Of a DNA stretch of 34,872 bases, positions 1-7,470 are shown piece by piece. The notes beneath the pieces were generated by a model. It ran no database searches, had not been told where the DNA came from, and saw only the letters and a program-made list of their open reading frames with translations. Source of the stretch: Clostridia bacterium (lineage in GTDB: Bacteria > Bacillota > Clostridia > Oscillospirales > Acutalibacteraceae); NCBI GenBank assembly GCA_017626295.1, contig JAGAJB010000035.1:1-34872 (forward strand). Reading direction: 5' to 3'. The position numbers were made by a program, and so were the translations under genes. How positions within the stretch are numbered: position 1 is the stretch's first letter; the number at the start of each line of letters is the position of its first letter.

Positions 1-267
1 ACATTTAATGATGAATAATGAATGATGAATAATGAAAAATTTTGGGACTGCGTCAGCATTATAATCGGCTTCGCCCCGACATTATTCATTCTTCAATATT
101 CAATATTCATTTTTCATTCATCAACATTTCATTCATCAACATTTAATGATGAATAATGAATGATGAATAATGAAAAATTTTGGGACTGCGTCAGCATTAT
201 AATCGGCTTCGCCCCGACATTATTCATTCTTCAATATTCAATATTCATTTTTCATTCATCAACATTT
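1..267. repeat. Tandem 129-bp palindromic (MITE-like) repeat, two copies
   Basis: Bases 1-129 and 139-267 are the same 129-bp sequence at an offset of 138 bp, separated by a 9-bp partial repeat of the end. Each copy has an AT-rich left part built from ATGAATAATGA-type units, a central GC-richer core (GGGACTGCGTCAGC, then a TCGG-CTTCGCC-CCGA mini-hairpin), and a right part built from ATTCATT/CAATATTCA units. The right part is close to the reverse complement of the left, so each copy could fold into a long imperfect hairpin. No ORF lies inside. The second copy ends directly before the GAGGT ribosome binding site of tgt. It resembles non-autonomous miniature repeats scattered in some clostridial genomes; whether it is mobile cannot be judged from one locus. 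Confidence 0.8.
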
Positions 268-283
268 AATGAGGTACATTGAT

Positions 284-1414
284 ATGTATAAACTTATAAA
301 AACCGAGGGGAATGCCCGACGCGGTGAATTTCAGACAGTTCACGGTACTGTGCAGACTCCCGCATTTCAAAATGTTGCTACCTGTGGTGCAATTAAGGGT
401 GGACTTTCCGCCTATGACCTTAAAAATATTGATTGTCAGGTTCAACTTTGCAATACTTACCACCTTCACGTAAGACCCGGTGATAAACTTATAAGAGAAC
501 TTGGCGGTCTGCATAAATTCACGGGTTGGGACGGACCTATTCTTACCGATAGCGGCGGATTTCAGGTTTTCTCTTTAGCAGGACTTCGTAAAATCAAAGA
601 AGAGGGTGTTACTTTCAACTCCCACGTTGACGGTAAAAAGATTTTTATGGGTCCCGAAGAAAGTATGCAGATTCAGTCAAACCTTGGCTCTACAATAGCG
701 ATGGCTTTCGATGAATGTATGAAAAATCCTGCAGAGTATAATTATGCAAAAGAATCTATTGCAAGAACTACACGCTGGCTTATCCGTTGCAAAAACGAAA
801 TGGAAAGGCTTAATAATCTTCCCGATACGTTAAATAAAAATCAACTTCTTTTCGGCATAAACCAAGGTGCAACCTTTGACGATTTAAGAGTTGAACATAT
901 GAAAATTATTGCTGACCTCGACCTTGACGGATACGCAATAGGCGGTCTTGCAGTAGGGGAACCGAAAGAGGATATGTACCGTATTATTTCTGCCGTTGAG
1001 CCCTTTGCACCAAAGGATAAAATTCGTTATCTTATGGGTGTCGGCACTCCGGGAAATATTATTGAGGGTGTAAGTAGGGGAGTTGACCTTTTCGACTGCG
1101 TTATGCCAAGCCGTAATGCACGCCACGGACATTTATTTACCTGGAACGGCATAATTAACTTAAATAACGCAAAGTACGCAAAGGACGATACTCCCATAGA
1201 CTCTCAATGTAATTGCCCGACCTGTCAGAAACATTCGCGTGCATATCTTCACCATCTTTTTAAAGCAAAGGAAATGCTTGCAATGAGATTAGCGGTTACA
1301 CATAATTTGTATTTCTACAATAATCTTATGAAAAGAATCCGTGATGAACTTGATAACGGTACTTTCACGGGATTCAAAAATAAATATGTCGATTTACTTG
1401 ATACACGAATTTAA
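284..1414 (+). CDS. tgt: Queuine/preQ1 tRNA-guanine transglycosylase
   Basis: Exchanges guanine-34 in the anticodon of GUN tRNAs (Asp, Asn, His, Tyr) for the queuosine precursor preQ1. The 376-residue protein has the family landmarks: LTDSGGFQ near residue 88 (with the conserved Asp), the nucleophile region LFDCVMPSRNARHG, and the zinc site CNCPTC followed later by a His in VTHN. An upstream in-frame ATG at 269 exists, but GAGGT at 271-275 sits 8 bases before the ATG at 284, so 284 is chosen. It heads a + strand run with yajC, a very common clostridial neighbour. The tandem repeat ends just before its ribosome binding site, so its own promoter, if any, lies in or upstream of the repeat. Confidence 0.97.
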   Translation: MYKLIKTEGNARRGEFQTVHGTVQTPAFQNVATCGAIKGGLSAYDLKNIDCQVQLCNTYHLHVRPGDKLIRELGGLHKFTGWDGPILTDSGGFQVFSLAGLRKIKEEGVTFNSHVDGKKIFMGPEESMQIQSNLGSTIAMAFDECMKNPAEYNYAKESIARTTRWLIRCKNEMERLNNLPDTLNKNQLLFGINQGATFDDLRVEHMKIIADLDLDGYAIGGLAVGEPKEDMYRIISAVEPFAPKDKIRYLMGVGTPGNIIEGVSRGVDLFDCVMPSRNARHGHLFTWNGIINLNNAKYAKDDTPIDSQCNCPTCQKHSRAYLHHLFKAKEMLAMRLAVTHNLYFYNNLMKRIRDELDNGTFTGFKNKYVDLLDTRI

Positions 1415-1441
1415 ATAAATTAAGAATTTTCAAAAAAAGAC

Positions 1442-1470
1442 TTGTATATTTAAATTTATAAAGTTATAAT
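1442..1470 (+). promoter_or_regulatory. Sigma-A-type promoter for yajC
   Basis: TTGTAT at 1442-1447 and a perfect TATAAT at 1465-1470 are separated by 17 bases. The yajC start codon lies 33 bases downstream. The -35 matches only 3 of 6 consensus bases, but spacing and -10 are ideal. Confidence 0.6.
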
Positions 1471-1502
1471 ACAGTGGTATGAATTTTTTGGAGGATTAAA
1501 CT

Positions 1503-1997
1503 ATGTCTAATTTTATTACGTTATTCGGTCTTTTCGGCGGCGGTGCAGGCGCAGGTGCTGCTGAAGGTTCAGCTCAGAGTGGCGGTTTCGGCCCCATTAT
1601 TATGTTGGTAGCAATGATTGTTCTTATGTATTTTCTTACAATTCGCCCTCAGAAGAAAAAACAAAAAGAAGAACAGCAGATGCGTGATTCTATTCAGATT
1701 GGCGATGAAATCACAACAATCGGCGGTATTATGGGTAGAGTTGTTACCGTTAAGGAAGACAGCATCGTTATCGAAACAGGCGCTGACAGAGTAAAAATGC
1801 GTTTTCAGCGTTGGGCTATCCAGACTAACGAAACTGCTAATGCACGTATGGAAGCAGAAAGAAAAGCAGCTGCAGATGCAAAAAAGGCAAAAAGCGAGCA
1901 GGATGCTATTGAAGCCGCTGTAAACGGTAAAAAACCCAGAAAGACAAAGAAAGTTAAAAACATTGCTTCTGAAGAAGAAACAAAAACAGAAGAATAA
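1503..1997 (+). CDS. yajC: Preprotein translocase accessory subunit YajC
   Basis: Small membrane protein associated with the SecDF-YajC part of the Sec translocase. The 164-residue product has a glycine/alanine-rich N-terminus, one membrane segment at about residues 30-48 (ending in the family hallmark TIRPQKKK), then the conserved soluble domain with GDEITTIGGIMGRV, and a long charged Lys/Glu-rich tail that is longer than in E. coli (110 residues). GGAGG at 1490-1494 is 8 bases before the ATG. It has its own promoter at 1442-1470 and is followed by a terminator-like hairpin at 2016-2047. Confidence 0.95.
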   Translation: MSNFITLFGLFGGGAGAGAAEGSAQSGGFGPIIMLVAMIVLMYFLTIRPQKKKQKEEQQMRDSIQIGDEITTIGGIMGRVVTVKEDSIVIETGADRVKMRFQRWAIQTNETANARMEAERKAAADAKKAKSEQDAIEAAVNGKKPRKTKKVKNIASEEETKTEE

Positions 1998-2015
1998 GAA
2001 TATTAAAAATTATCC

Positions 2016-2057
2016 CCGCATATCTTTTTTATATAAAAGATGTGCGGAGGTTTTTTT
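2016..2057 (+). terminator. Terminator-like hairpin overlapping the next gene's Shine-Dalgarno
   Basis: Arms 2016-2028 and 2035-2047 pair over 13 positions with one G-T wobble and a 6-base loop, and are followed by seven T at 2051-2057. The last two G of the 3' arm begin the GGAGG (2046-2050) used by the gene starting at 2058, and the T-run is the spacer to its ATG. It may end yajC transcripts and mask the ribosome binding site in read-through RNA. Confidence 0.7.
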
Positions 2058-2456
2058 ATGCCTAAAATTCTAAAAACACATAAGAAAAATGATAAAAAAC
2101 AAAGTAAAATTACAGTTTATTGTATTTCGGCACTTAAAGGTTTAATGATATTTCTCAACGGTCTCGGGTTGTTGAGTTTACTTTTGTTAAAAAATTCAAC
2201 GGATTCCGTTGTGTTTTATGTTTTTTCTTTCGTAATAATGGCTTTGGGCGGTTTTTTCAGCGGTTTCAGCGCATACAGAAAATTGCGTGGCAGAGGATTT
2301 CTGAACGGTATAATAGCCTCTGCAATATATATGGGAATTATATTTATTTTTACAATCGCTTTAATGAGGTTTAATATTTCCGCAAACATTCTGATAATTG
2401 CACCTGTCTGTATGATTTCGGGATTTTTAGGCGGAACTGTTGGCGCTAATACATAA
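2058..2456 (+). CDS. TIGR04086-family (YrzE-like) membrane protein
   Basis: Integral membrane protein of 132 residues with about four hydrophobic segments (roughly residues 20-44, 50-68, 80-98 and 105-128) and Gly-rich turns such as GGFFSGFSAYR and GFLGGTVGA, which resemble the TIGR04086/YrzE family often found beside yajC in Clostridia. The function is unknown. An in-frame ATG at 2040 lies inside the terminator-like hairpin, but GGAGG at 2046-2050 sits 7 bases before the ATG at 2058, so 2058 is chosen. The Lys-rich N-terminus suggests it starts in the cytoplasm. Confidence 0.7.
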   Translation: MPKILKTHKKNDKKQSKITVYCISALKGLMIFLNGLGLLSLLLLKNSTDSVVFYVFSFVIMALGGFFSGFSAYRKLRGRGFLNGIIASAIYMGIIFIFTIALMRFNISANILIIAPVCMISGFLGGTVGANT

Positions 2457-2470
2457 AGGAGAGTAGAAAT

Positions 2471-3112
2471 ATGTTTAAAAAAAGTGTTGTTTTAAAAGCA
2501 AATAAACTTAAACCGATTACGGGAGTGTCACCCGATTATAAAACAGTAATATTTTTTACACTTTTTGTATGCGGTTTGATAATAGGTGTAACCGTAATAA
2601 GCCAAAGCGGAACAGATTTTACCGATTTTTTCTCAAAAATAATACATAACAATATATCTGCAAAAAAGGACAGCAGTTGGTTTAAGTGCTTTTGCGGTGA
2701 GTTTGTTTGGTTATTTATTTTGGTTTTTGTTGATTTTATTTGCGGATTGTGTGGCGTAGGTTTGCCGTTTATCTGGCTCATTCCCATATGTTTCGGTTGT
2801 TTTGCGGGAATGGTTTTGGCGCTTTTTTTCATAAATTACGGAATGACAGGGCTCGGCTATTGCGCACTTATGAACATACCTTCATACGCAATAACAGCAG
2901 CGACTTTAGTAAAGTGCTGCTGCGAAAGTACCAAGGTTTCAAATGAAATCTTCTTCTATATTCTAAGCGGAAGTAAAGGCGACACATCGAAAACACCGAT
3001 ATTAAAAGAATATACGGTAAAGTATATATTTTTTTGTATTCCTATAATTATTGCCGCTTTAATAAGTACAGGTAGTTTTAAACTGTTTTCGGGATTATTC
3101 AGTTTCGTCTGA
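2471..3112 (+). CDS. Polytopic membrane protein, possibly SpoIIM-like
   Basis: The 213-residue product has about five membrane segments (near residues 26-45, 77-97, 103-121, 125-147 and 188-212). The region with GYCALMNIPSYAITAAT is reminiscent of the membrane core of stage II sporulation protein M, which helps engulfment of the forespore, and spoIIM is often found near a xerD-type recombinase gene in spore-forming Firmicutes, as here. The match is by eye and weak, so a generic membrane protein is the safer reading. AGGAG precedes the ATG. It follows the TIGR04086-type gene by 14 bases and converges on the recombinase gene, overlapping its 3' end by 18 bp. Confidence 0.5.
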   Translation: MFKKSVVLKANKLKPITGVSPDYKTVIFFTLFVCGLIIGVTVISQSGTDFTDFFSKIIHNNISAKKDSSWFKCFCGEFVWLFILVFVDFICGLCGVGLPFIWLIPICFGCFAGMVLALFFINYGMTGLGYCALMNIPSYAITAATLVKCCCESTKVSNEIFFYILSGSKGDTSKTPILKEYTVKYIFFCIPIIIAALISTGSFKLFSGLFSFV

Positions 3113-4123
3113 ATTATCGGGCGGCAAAACGTCAATATCGGGGCGTTTTGGTGCTTTGATGTTGCTTAACGGGTTTGATGCCGCCGCTTTCTTTAACTGT
3201 TCGTCCATAATATGAGTGTAAATCTGTGTTGTGCTCAGACTTTCGTGACCGAGAATTTCTTTTATAGCCAATACATCCACATCACCGTATTGATACATAA
3301 GCGTGGCAGCAGTGTGCCTTAATTTGTGGGTGGAAAGTTCTCTGCCGGAAAGTCCCGCTTTCTCAAGAGTGGATTTAACGATATATTGAACAGTTTTTGG
3401 ACTGATTCTCGTTTTTTGACGGCTGATAAATAAAGCGTCCTTATCTTTTACGCCGTCAACAGGTCGGTAGGGTAGGTAGGCGTTAATTGCATCAATGCAC
3501 GCATCGTTGAGATAAACGGTGCGTTCTTTATTACCTTTACCTGTTACAACTAATGTATTGTTACTGCGTATGTCACTAAGATTCAAAGAAACAAGTTCGG
3601 AAAGACGCATACCGCAGTTTAAAAATAAAGTAATGATACAATAGTCCCGTTCTTTGAATTTTCCGTCAACAGCGTTTAAAAGGGCAACGCTTTCATCCAA
3701 TGTCAGATATTTAGGCAAAGATTTTTTTATTTTAGGCGAGTCAAGTTCTTGCAAAGGGTTTTCATCAATAAGTTTCTTCTGAACCGTTAAGAATTTATAG
3801 AAATTACGAAGGGTAGTCGCTTTTCTGGCTCGTGTGCGCTCATTATTGCCGCGGTTGTCTTTACAGTAAACCAGAAACATATATGCATCGCTCAAGGAAA
3901 CGGAAGCAACAGTTTCTAAGGAAATATCATTTATAACAATTTCCTCAAAAGGAACATCCTTGGGAGCAGTACCGCGTATTACCTTAAGAAATCTGAAAAA
4001 AGTTGCAAGGTCGTTGGCATATTCAATAACAGTTAAATCCGAACGGTTTTTTATAACGTTATAATAATTCAAAAAATCCACCGCAAAGGAAGGGAAGATA
4101 AAATTAAATTGTTCTTTTTTCAA
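3095..4123 (-). CDS. Tyrosine recombinase, XerC/XerD type
   Basis: A 342-residue site-specific recombinase with an N-terminal SAM-like core-binding domain (about residues 12-115) and a C-terminal catalytic domain. Catalytic residues are visible: R173 (GMRLSEL), the beta-hairpin Lys in TGKGNKER, H266 and R269 (THKLRH), H293 (LGHES) and nucleophile Y302 (QIYTHI). The spacing of the last residues is the same as in XerD, so it is probably the chromosome-dimer resolvase rather than a phage integrase; no attachment site or phage gene is nearby. The start is a TTG at 4121-4123 with AGGAG 10 bases upstream. C-terminal residues after about 325 (Pro/Asp-rich) extend past the usual end. A perfect 14-bp palindrome lies 28 bases upstream of the start. 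Confidence 0.9.
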   Translation of the reverse strand: MKKEQFNFIFPSFAVDFLNYYNVIKNRSDLTVIEYANDLATFFRFLKVIRGTAPKDVPFEEIVINDISLETVASVSLSDAYMFLVYCKDNRGNNERTRARKATTLRNFYKFLTVQKKLIDENPLQELDSPKIKKSLPKYLTLDESVALLNAVDGKFKERDYCIITLFLNCGMRLSELVSLNLSDIRSNNTLVVTGKGNKERTVYLNDACIDAINAYLPYRPVDGVKDKDALFISRQKTRISPKTVQYIVKSTLEKAGLSGRELSTHKLRHTAATLMYQYGDVDVLAIKEILGHESLSTTQIYTHIMDEQLKKAAASNPLSNIKAPKRPDIDVLPPDNSDETE

Positions 4124-4150
4124 ATCAATACATCTCCTTTTTGATATTTT

Positions 4151-4182
4151 GACTTATACAAAATAAAAATTTTGTATAAGTC
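4151..4182. repeat. Perfect 14-bp inverted repeat upstream of the recombinase gene
   Basis: GACTTATACAAAAT (4151-4164) and its exact reverse complement (4169-4182) flank a 4-base AAAA loop. No T-run follows it on the + strand; on the - strand AAAATATC follows, so it is a poor terminator. It sits in the 5' region of the recombinase transcript and could be an operator, a recombinase-related site or an mRNA hairpin. Confidence 0.75.
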
Positions 4183-4367
4183 GGGGTGGTGGATTTTGGG
4201 TGAAAATGCGTAGTTTTGGGAAAAATAGTTTCGTTTGAGGCTTTTTAGTTATTTTTATATTTATTTTTAAAAAACTAAAACCGCCCATATGTTATTGAAT
4301 GTGTGTTTCGGCAGATAATATAAGAATATTAGCAAATTTAAAAAATAAATTTATTATTAGTCTTTGA

Positions 4368-4475
4368 TTATTTATCCTTATATTTTTTCATACAAATAAA
4401 AATTGCTGATGTTACAACAATCATTGTTACTGCGTAGCCGAGTTTTGCAACTGCGTTTTTTTCGGGATTTTTCAT
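4368..4475 (-). CDS. Small single-pass membrane protein (35 aa)
   Basis: An ORF of 35 codons starts with ATG at 4473-4475 and ends with TAA at 4368-4370. It encodes MKNPEKNAVAKLGYAVTM followed by a hydrophobic run (IVVTSAIFICM) and a basic KKYKDK tail, the pattern of a small one-helix membrane protein with a charged N-terminus. AAAGGAAA at 4484-4490 places a credible ribosome binding site 9 bases upstream. No family is recognised. It lies alone in a 468-bp gap between the recombinase gene and the DUF6873-like gene. The rest of the gap shows only AT-rich DNA and the palindrome at 4151-4182. A chance ORF cannot be excluded, but the ribosome binding site and protein pattern argue for a real gene. 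Confidence 0.5.
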   Translation of the reverse strand: MKNPEKNAVAKLGYAVTMIVVTSAIFICMKKYKDK

Positions 4476-4591
4476 AAATAAATTTCCTTTCACATCGAAT
4501 AGAATTTTTTGAAATAATACTTTGTTCATTCAGAAAAAACTGAGTGGATGAAATATTTTAAGTTTCGAAGAAAAAACTAAAAAATTTAAAT

Positions 4592-5317
4592 TTATAGCGG
4601 TATAAAACCGCCGAAATCGTTTAATTGACGATTTTTATTAAATATAGGTTCAATATTATATTTATTAAGAAAACCGAGGATTTCCTTATAATTCGGGTGT
4701 CTGCTTAAATCCCCGCTGAAGTACATTTGGTTTTCCGAAATCTTTCCGGATGCACCGCCTATAAAGCCATAATGCTTGTCTGAAAGATGGACGAAACCGG
4801 GTTTTATCTTTAAAACGTCAAATTGACAATTTTTTAACAAAGAGGAGAGTCCGTCATCTTCCGTTATTACGGCATTTTCGGTTACAACACATAATGAACA
4901 TTTGGCGTATCCTTGTTTGGTATGAATAATTGTAATATTATTTTTAGCACAAAAGACTTTTATTTCATCTGCTACAAAATCTTTGTTGCAAATAAGTTTA
5001 TCGCCTATCAGTGTTGCATTCAACTTAACGTCATCGGGATAAGGTGATTTAATATCAGCGCAAGGCACGAGTGTGTAATCATTTAATTTTCCCTGTAACT
5101 CCCCTGCTATTTGCCTGTTTATAATAATCACTCTGTTTCCGCAGTTAAAGCATTGAATATCAGCATGGGAATTTATTTCTTCAAATAAAGAATCGGACGA
5201 CGGAATAGTTATACATTCTATACCAAATTCAGTTAAATCGTTAATTTCATCAATATACTTGGCGCCTATAAGGCAACTGCTAATTTTCTTTTTGGGTAAA
5301 ATCGGACAGGTTCTCAT
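4592..5317 (-). CDS. DUF6873-like (GME-fold) protein
   Basis: A soluble 241-residue protein. Its pattern (FNCGNRVIIINRQIA, IHTKQGYAKCSLCVVTENAVIT, FIGGASGKI, FSGDLSRHP) resembles a conserved clostridial family annotated as DUF6873, proposed to share the fold of guanidino-modifying enzymes such as arginine deiminase. The Cys-rich HTKQGYAKCSLC segment near residues 136-147 would be the obvious active-site candidate, but no reaction is known. It starts 3 bases after the radA stop codon with no clear Shine-Dalgarno, so translation is probably coupled to radA. Its function in a DNA-repair context is not evident. The assignment is from memory of the family and moderate in strength. Confidence 0.55.
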   Translation of the reverse strand: MRTCPILPKKKISSCLIGAKYIDEINDLTEFGIECITIPSSDSLFEEINSHADIQCFNCGNRVIIINRQIAGELQGKLNDYTLVPCADIKSPYPDDVKLNATLIGDKLICNKDFVADEIKVFCAKNNITIIHTKQGYAKCSLCVVTENAVITEDDGLSSLLKNCQFDVLKIKPGFVHLSDKHYGFIGGASGKISENQMYFSGDLSRHPNYKEILGFLNKYNIEPIFNKNRQLNDFGGFIPL

Positions 5318-5320
5318 AAC

Positions 5321-6694
5321 TTAATCAACTGCACATTCAAAGGCTTCCCGCACGTTTCTGACACCGATAACTTCAATCTCTTTAAACTCGCCTTTGGGTA
5401 AATTTTTAATATTCTGGCGCGGAATAATACATTTTTTGAAGCCGAGGCGTTCACATTCTCTGATACGTTGTTCGCAATTGTTAACTGTGCGTATTTCCCC
5501 TGCAAGTCCTATTTCACCGAAAACAATTGTTTTACTGTCTATAACACAGTCCTTTAAACTTGATACTATCGAGAGTGCAACTGCAAGGTCGCAAGCAGGC
5601 TCGTCGGCACGCAAACCGCCCACAATATTTACGTAGCAGTCCATATTTCCGAGGAAATACCCTGCGCGTTTTTCAAGTATTGCTATAAGCATAGCCATTC
5701 TGTTGTAATCAAAGCCTGCAGCCATTCTTCTCGGGTTACCGAAGCCCGATGCAGTTACAAGACCTTGCACTTCTGCAAGAATCGGTCGTGAGCCTTCGAT
5801 TAAACAGGTTACGCAAGTACCCGACACATTCAAGGGACGTCCCGAAATCATTGCAAGCGAAGGACTTTCGATTTCAACAAGACCCTTATTAGTCATTTCA
5901 AAGACGCCGATTTCATTGGTAGAGCCGAAACGGTTTTTGGCGGCTCTTAAAATTCTGTACGTAAGATTTCTTTCGCCCTCAAAATATAAAACTGTATCAA
6001 CAATATGCTCCAAAACCTTAGGACCTGCTATATTGCCGTCTTTATTAACGTGACCTACTAAAATAATAGAAACATCGTTGTTTTTGGCAGTTCTCATAAA
6101 GAGATTCGTGCATTCTCTGACTTGTGTAACACTTCCTGCTGTTGATGAAACCGAAGAAATATTCATTGTCTGAACGGAATCTATCATAACAATATCGGGT
6201 TTTTCGGTTTTTATGTATTCACATATAATCTCCGCATCTGTTTCGCACATAATAGCCAACTTCTCGTTGGTAACACCAAGTCTTTTGGCTCGCATTTTGA
6301 TTTGATAAGCGGATTCCTCACCTGAAACGTATAAAACAGAAAATCCTTTTGAAAGACTTTCGCAAATCTGAAGAAGAATTGTGGATTTACCAATACCGGG
6401 GTCACCGCATAAAAGAACTAAAGAACCTTTTACCAAACCGCCGCCGAGTACGCGGTTTAACTCACCTACTCCCGTGTCGTAACGCATTTCTGAAGAAGAG
6501 TCAATTTTTGATAATGGCAAAGCAATGCCTGAGTTATGAGAAAGCCTGTTTTTAGCGCTTTTGGAAACAGGTGTATCGATTATCTGTTCTTCGTTTAAAG
6601 TGTCCCATTCGCCACAGGAAGGGCATTTTCCGTACCATTTGGCAGATTCGTACCCACATTCACTGCAAACAAAAACTACTTTGCTTTTTGCCAT
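5321..6694 (-). CDS. radA: DNA repair protein RadA/Sms
   Basis: Helicase of recombination intermediates that assists RecA-dependent repair. The 457-residue protein shows, in order, a four-Cys zinc finger (C10, C13, C24, C27), Walker A GDPGIGKST at residues 97-105, Walker B-like DIVMIDSVQTM, the RadA-specific KNRFGSTNEIGVFEM motif, and a Lon-like C-terminal domain ending in a VREAFECA segment. Upstream in-frame ATGs (6745 and 6703) exist. AGAAGGA at 6704-6710 is 9 bases before the ATG at 6694, so that start is used; the ribosome binding site lies within the end of cwlD. The gene follows cwlD without overlap and leads straight into the DUF6873-like gene, so all three are likely co-transcribed. 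Confidence 0.97.
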   Translation of the reverse strand: MAKSKVVFVCSECGYESAKWYGKCPSCGEWDTLNEEQIIDTPVSKSAKNRLSHNSGIALPLSKIDSSSEMRYDTGVGELNRVLGGGLVKGSLVLLCGDPGIGKSTILLQICESLSKGFSVLYVSGEESAYQIKMRAKRLGVTNEKLAIMCETDAEIICEYIKTEKPDIVMIDSVQTMNISSVSSTAGSVTQVRECTNLFMRTAKNNDVSIILVGHVNKDGNIAGPKVLEHIVDTVLYFEGERNLTYRILRAAKNRFGSTNEIGVFEMTNKGLVEIESPSLAMISGRPLNVSGTCVTCLIEGSRPILAEVQGLVTASGFGNPRRMAAGFDYNRMAMLIAILEKRAGYFLGNMDCYVNIVGGLRADEPACDLAVALSIVSSLKDCVIDSKTIVFGEIGLAGEIRTVNNCEQRIRECERLGFKKCIIPRQNIKNLPKGEFKEIEVIGVRNVREAFECAVD

Positions 6695-6699
6695 ATATT

Positions 6700-7422
6700 T
6701 CATTCCTTCTCGTAGACATAATCTCTGATACCTAAAGCAACGCAAAAGGCTATCTTTTTTTGGTATTCTTCTGATTTTAAAAGTTGTGATTCATTATAAT
6801 TTGATAAAAAACCGCACTCAACAAGCACCGCAGGTTTAACTGCGTTATACATAAGATAAACCGATGTACCGCATTTTTTTATTTGCCTTTCATTGTCGGG
6901 TTGAAGAAGTTCGGTAACAGTATCTTGAATACTTTGTGCTAACTTTGAACTTTCTTCCGAAAAATTCGGCGAATAAAAGACCTGCAGACCGCGGTATTTT
7001 TCCACGGAATAATGGTTTTGGTGAATACTTACGAACAGCGCGTTATCGGTTTTTTCCATCAAATCCATCCTGTTGTGAATATCCGAAGTTTTCTTTTCTC
7101 TTATTGTGTTAAGTCCGTCACGTTCAAGTGATTCATCTTTATCGCGGGTTAAAACTGTATTAAACCCGAAAAAATTCAAGTATTCACACAGATACAGAGA
7201 AATATTTAAGTTGATGTCTTTTTCAATAATTCCGTCAGCGGATGACGTTCCGCCGTCAAAACCGCCGTGACCTGCATCAATGATTATAGTCGGTAACATT
7301 TCTGCGGTATTTATATCAGCAGATGCACTTCTTTCACTTGTGAATCTGCAAGTTGAATATAATATTAAGGCACAAATAACAACAGGAATTGAAATCAAGT
7401 ACAGTTTTTTCAAAATAACCAC
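6700..7422 (-). CDS. cwlD: N-acetylmuramoyl-L-alanine amidase, CwlD-like
   Basis: Amidase_3 family zinc hydrolase that cleaves the stem peptide from muramic acid; CwlD acts during spore cortex formation to create muramic-delta-lactam. The 240-residue protein has an N-terminal membrane/signal segment (about residues 6-23), then the zinc motifs DAGHGGFDGG, an Asp/Glu region IIEKDINLN, the His motif VSIHQNHY, and the catalytic-Glu motif VLVECGFLSN. The single compact domain without SPOR or LysM repeats fits CwlD. The start is uncertain: GTG at 7422 has no good ribosome binding site, while TTG at 7413 follows GGGTGG by 5 bases. Confidence 0.88.
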   Translation of the reverse strand: MVILKKLYLISIPVVICALILYSTCRFTSERSASADINTAEMLPTIIIDAGHGGFDGGTSSADGIIEKDINLNISLYLCEYLNFFGFNTVLTRDKDESLERDGLNTIREKKTSDIHNRMDLMEKTDNALFVSIHQNHYSVEKYRGLQVFYSPNFSEESSKLAQSIQDTVTELLQPDNERQIKKCGTSVYLMYNAVKPAVLVECGFLSNYNESQLLKSEEYQKKIAFCVALGIRDYVYEKE

Positions 7423-7470
7423 CCATAAAATATATGCAATGAAAATATGATATAGGTTGTTATTCTTCGA

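Noticed and set aside
1-267. Possible CRISPR-like repeat array
   Set aside because: Only two long copies with a 9-bp gap; no regularly spaced short repeats, unique spacers or cas genes.
3095-4123. Phage or ICE integrase
   Set aside because: Catalytic spacing and length are Xer-like, and no tRNA attachment site, excisionase or phage genes are nearby.
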